Shown: positions 8,287 through 9,990 of the stretch, piece by piece | How positions within the stretch are numbered: position 1 is the stretch's first letter | Layout of the letters: every line of letters starts with the position of its first letter | DNA from: Planctomycetaceae bacterium | GTDB taxonomy: Bacteria > Planctomycetota > Planctomycetia > Pirellulales > Thermoguttaceae | Length of the DNA: 9,990 nucleotides | Assembly: GCA_031259095.1 (NCBI GenBank) | Contig: JAIRLW010000196.1 | Coordinates: forward strand, 1-9,990 | Direction of reading: 5' to 3' | Program-made: the position numbers and the translations under genes | The notes under the pieces: model-generated | Told to the model about the DNA's origin: nothing | The model's input: only the letters and a program-made list of their open reading frames with translations | Database searches by the model: none

Positions 8287-9417
8287 ATGGCAGATGAAGG
8301 CGGAGATAAAACGCATGAACCAACCCCACGACGAAGAGAGCAAGCACGTGAACAAGGTCAGGTCGCCAGAAGTCAAGATTTGGCAGCGGCATTGGTTCTG
8401 CTGTTTGGAATCATCTTGCTGATGACTCTCGGTAAGCAGATCGCCGAACATTTTATCGAGTATTCACAGACCATGTTAAGTGATCCGTTGTTTCTTATTC
8501 CCGAAAACACGGATATTGACGGGCTTAATCAGTCGGTGATGAACGAGTTTTATAAAATGATTCTGTCGTTTATGCAACCGCTCGGTATTTTTGCGATGGC
8601 GTTACTTGGGGTTGCGGTTTTGGCAAATCTTGCTCAGATTGGTTTTCTTTGGTTGCCGGATAAACTCGGTTTCGATTTTACGCGACTTGATCCTATCAAA
8701 GGTTTTGGTCGGATTTTTTCGATGCAAAGTGTGATGCGGCTAATTATGGGAATTGTCAAAATTACCATTTGTGCGCTCGTGGCGTACTACGCTGTACGCG
8801 GAGAAATCGGGATAATTCTCAATCTGACGGAAAACGACGAAAATCAAATATCCGCTTATTTGGCAGAAACATTGCTGATGATTGCCCTGAAAGTTGCTGT
8901 TGCGCTGGTTATTATCGCCATTCTCGATTATATGTATCAAAAATGGAAGTTTGAGCAAGATCTCCGAATGTCGAATGAAGAAATGCGGGAAGAGATGAAA
9001 AATATGCTTGGCGATCCGCAAATTCTCGGAAAACGTCGGCAAATTCAACGCGAAATGGCAATGAAACAACGAGGCGGCGTTCAAGGAACATCGGACGCTG
9101 ATGTCGTTATCACCAACCCAACACATTATGCGGTTGCGTTGAAATTCGATCCGGAAACGATGGATGTTCCGATTGTTGTTGCGAAGGGCGCCGATTTTTT
9201 AGCGCAACAAATTCGAAAAATCGCGTTGGAACATGGAATTCCGATTATCGAAAAGAAACTTCTTGCTCAGGCGTTATTTAAAACGGTCGAAATTGGTCAA
9301 TCGGTTCGTGATACGGATCATCTGATTGCCTTAGCAGAAATTTTAGCCTACGCTTATCGAATTTCAGGACGAAATATCGAAGAAGAACTCCGCCGACTCC
9401 GATATCACGCCGCTTAA
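8287..9417 (+). CDS. flhB: Flagellar export switch protein FlhB
   Basis: FlhB is the inner-membrane export-gate component that switches the flagellar type III secretion apparatus from rod/hook to filament substrates. The 376-residue protein has the conserved start EPTPRRREQAREQGQVARS (11-29), four membrane segments (about 33-51, 96-117, 153-170, 190-214) and a cytoplasmic domain with the autocleavage site NPTH (277-280) in DADVVITNPTHYAVALKF; typical FlhB is about 350-380 residues. The NPTH context and the C-terminal arrangement favour flagellar FlhB, though injectisome homologues (YscU/SctU) share the motif. The start has only a weak GAAAG, 7 nt upstream. It is an orphan here: no flhA, fliR or other flagellar gene adjoins it. 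Palindromic elements flank it on both sides, and the downstream one probably serves as terminator. Confidence 0.95.
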   Translation: MADEGGDKTHEPTPRRREQAREQGQVARSQDLAAALVLLFGIILLMTLGKQIAEHFIEYSQTMLSDPLFLIPENTDIDGLNQSVMNEFYKMILSFMQPLGIFAMALLGVAVLANLAQIGFLWLPDKLGFDFTRLDPIKGFGRIFSMQSVMRLIMGIVKITICALVAYYAVRGEIGIILNLTENDENQISAYLAETLLMIALKVAVALVIIAILDYMYQKWKFEQDLRMSNEEMREEMKNMLGDPQILGKRRQIQREMAMKQRGGVQGTSDADVVITNPTHYAVALKFDPETMDVPIVVAKGADFLAQQIRKIALEHGIPIIEKKLLAQALFKTVEIGQSVRDTDHLIALAEILAYAYRISGRNIEEELRRLRYHAA

Positions 9418-9428
9418 AAGAAAAAAAC

Positions 9429-9523
9429 GGGAAAACTCTAAAAATTAATTTTATTTCGATTTCAGTCGACTGAAATCGAAATAATTTGTTTTTTGAAAAG
9501 AGTATATTTAAAGGTTCCCTATA
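9429..9523. repeat. Second palindromic element, also a likely flhB terminator
   Basis: A perfect 34-bp palindrome (9451-9484) centres on TTTCAGTCGACTGAAA. The left flank GGGAAAACTCTAAAAAT and the right end GGTTCCCTATA resemble the ends of the element before flhB, and both cores share CGATTTYAGTCGA. ACTCT (9435-9439) can also pair with AGAGT (9499-9503), and GAGTATA (9500-9506) with TATACTC (9520-9526). TTTGTTTTTT follows the central stem at 9485-9494, so transcription from flhB, 12 bp away, would probably end here. It is more diverged than the first copy. Confidence 0.65.
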
Positions 9524-9539
9524 CTCCATAATCGCGTAA

Positions 9540-9554
9540 TTTTTAGAGATGCCC
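9540..9554. repeat. Solo copy of the TTTTTAGARGTTYCC end motif
   Basis: TTTTTAGAGATGCCC resembles the conserved right-end motif of the flhB elements (about 12-13 of 15 positions). It lies just beyond the second element and may be a further eroded end. The rest of the 9418-9739 spacer holds a short CCTG/CAGG hairpin (9600-9611) and no gene or clear promoter that I can see. Confidence 0.25.
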
Positions 9555-9724
9555 ATTTGGAAATTTCCTAAACCGCAGGATAATTAGGGAAGGGCGACAC
9601 CTGTTGACAGGAATAAAAAAACTTGTGAAAATAGTAAGCCGTATTGTAACAAGGTTGTTTATTTTTACCGGAAACGTTTAACACAATATTTTAATTGTTT
9701 GCGGTTTACTTGCAAGTTCCAAAC

Positions 9725-9728
9725 AGGA
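9725..9728 (+). promoter_or_regulatory. Ribosome binding site of purC with a 4-codon overlapping upstream frame
   Basis: AGGA lies 11 nt before the purC ATG at 9740. An ATG directly after it (9729) opens a four-codon frame (Met-Ala-Asp-Arg) whose TGA (9741-9743) overlaps the purC start. The site is too close to serve the first ATG well, so purC is the likely target, though translational coupling is possible. Confidence 0.45.
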
Positions 9729-9739
9729 ATGGCTGACCG

Positions 9740-9990
9740 ATGATCGTGCTTCAAACTTCTATTCCCGATATGATGCCCAAACGCGGAAAAGTTCGGGATA
9801 TTTATGATTTTGGTAATTCTCTGTTGCTGGTCAGTAGTGATCGTGTCAGCGCTTTCGATTGGATTCTTCCTACTGGAATTCCTGACAAAGGAAAAGTCCT
9901 GAACCAAATGGCTGCATTTTGGTTTCAGCAACTCGGTGTTCCGAATCATCTGATCACGACCGACGTCGAAAAAATACCATTTCCGCAAGG
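9740..9990 (+). CDS. purC: SAICAR synthetase, N-terminal part (runs off window)
   Basis: PurC joins CAIR and aspartate using ATP to form SAICAR in de novo purine synthesis. Only the first 83 codons are present. Translation from the ATG at 9740 gives an N-terminus with the nucleotide-binding strand-turn RGKVRDIYDFG (residues 15-25), then SSDRVSAFDWILPTGIPDKG (32-51) and KVLNQMAAFWF, all characteristic of the family, in the longer yeast/planctomycete-like form. The reading frame stays open to the window end. It links loosely to fhs, whose product 10-formyl-THF is used twice in the same purine pathway. The long upstream spacer suggests it has its own promoter, which I could not pinpoint. Confidence 0.93.
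   Translation, partial: MIVLQTSIPDMMPKRGKVRDIYDFGNSLLLVSSDRVSAFDWILPTGIPDKGKVLNQMAAFWFQQLGVPNHLITTDVEKIPFPQ

Overview
The window looks like chromosome from a bacterium of moderate to low GC, most likely a planctomycete of the Pirellulales/Thermoguttaceae kind. The reasons are a prepilin segment of the GFTLxELL type with planctomycete DUF1559 character, a membrane-anchored RNase Y, an orphan flhB, a SAICAR synthetase of the RGKVRDIYD type, weak or absent Shine-Dalgarno sites on several genes, and large AT-rich intergenic spaces. The taxonomic call is inference from gene content only. I see no rRNA, tRNA, CRISPR array or complete transposon.

Layout. Positions 1-317 hold no convincing gene but are rich in nested inverted repeats, including a perfect 12-bp hairpin. 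fhs (318-2036, +; formate-tetrahydrofolate ligase) and mntP (2061-2627, +; manganese efflux) are 24 nt apart and probably co-transcribed. Two minus-strand genes converge on them: a small methyltransferase-type corrinoid protein (2885-3508) and, upstream of it, an AAA ATPase with a clipped C-terminal nuclease-like domain (3649-5037).

The most striking segment is 5238-5681. Three direct repeats (ATATCACRG, 20 and 22 bp apart) lie upstream of a near-perfect sigma-54 promoter (5373-5389). That promoter is followed by a Shine-Dalgarno site, a 65-codon gene ending just after a prepilin cleavage site and its hydrophobic helix, and an intrinsic terminator directly at the stop codon. It is a self-contained unit producing a miniature prepilin, or the remnant of a larger pilin gene.

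rny (RNase Y, 5680-7239, -) follows. A gene-free stretch of about 1 kb (7240-8286) contains a 13-bp tandem repeat and ends in a 110-bp inverted-repeat element with a perfect 38-bp palindrome at its heart. flhB (8287-9417, +) comes next, with a related palindromic element after it (about 9429-9523). The window closes with the first 83 codons of purC (9740 onward, +).

Functionally this is a mix. One-carbon and purine metabolism is represented by Fhs (10-formyl-THF) and PurC; the corrinoid protein is methyl-transfer related. RNase Y handles RNA turnover, FlhB flagellar export and MntP metal homeostasis. The genes do not form one pathway. The possible novelty lies in the sigma-54 mini-prepilin unit, the dispersed palindrome family around flhB, and the structured segment at the start of the window.
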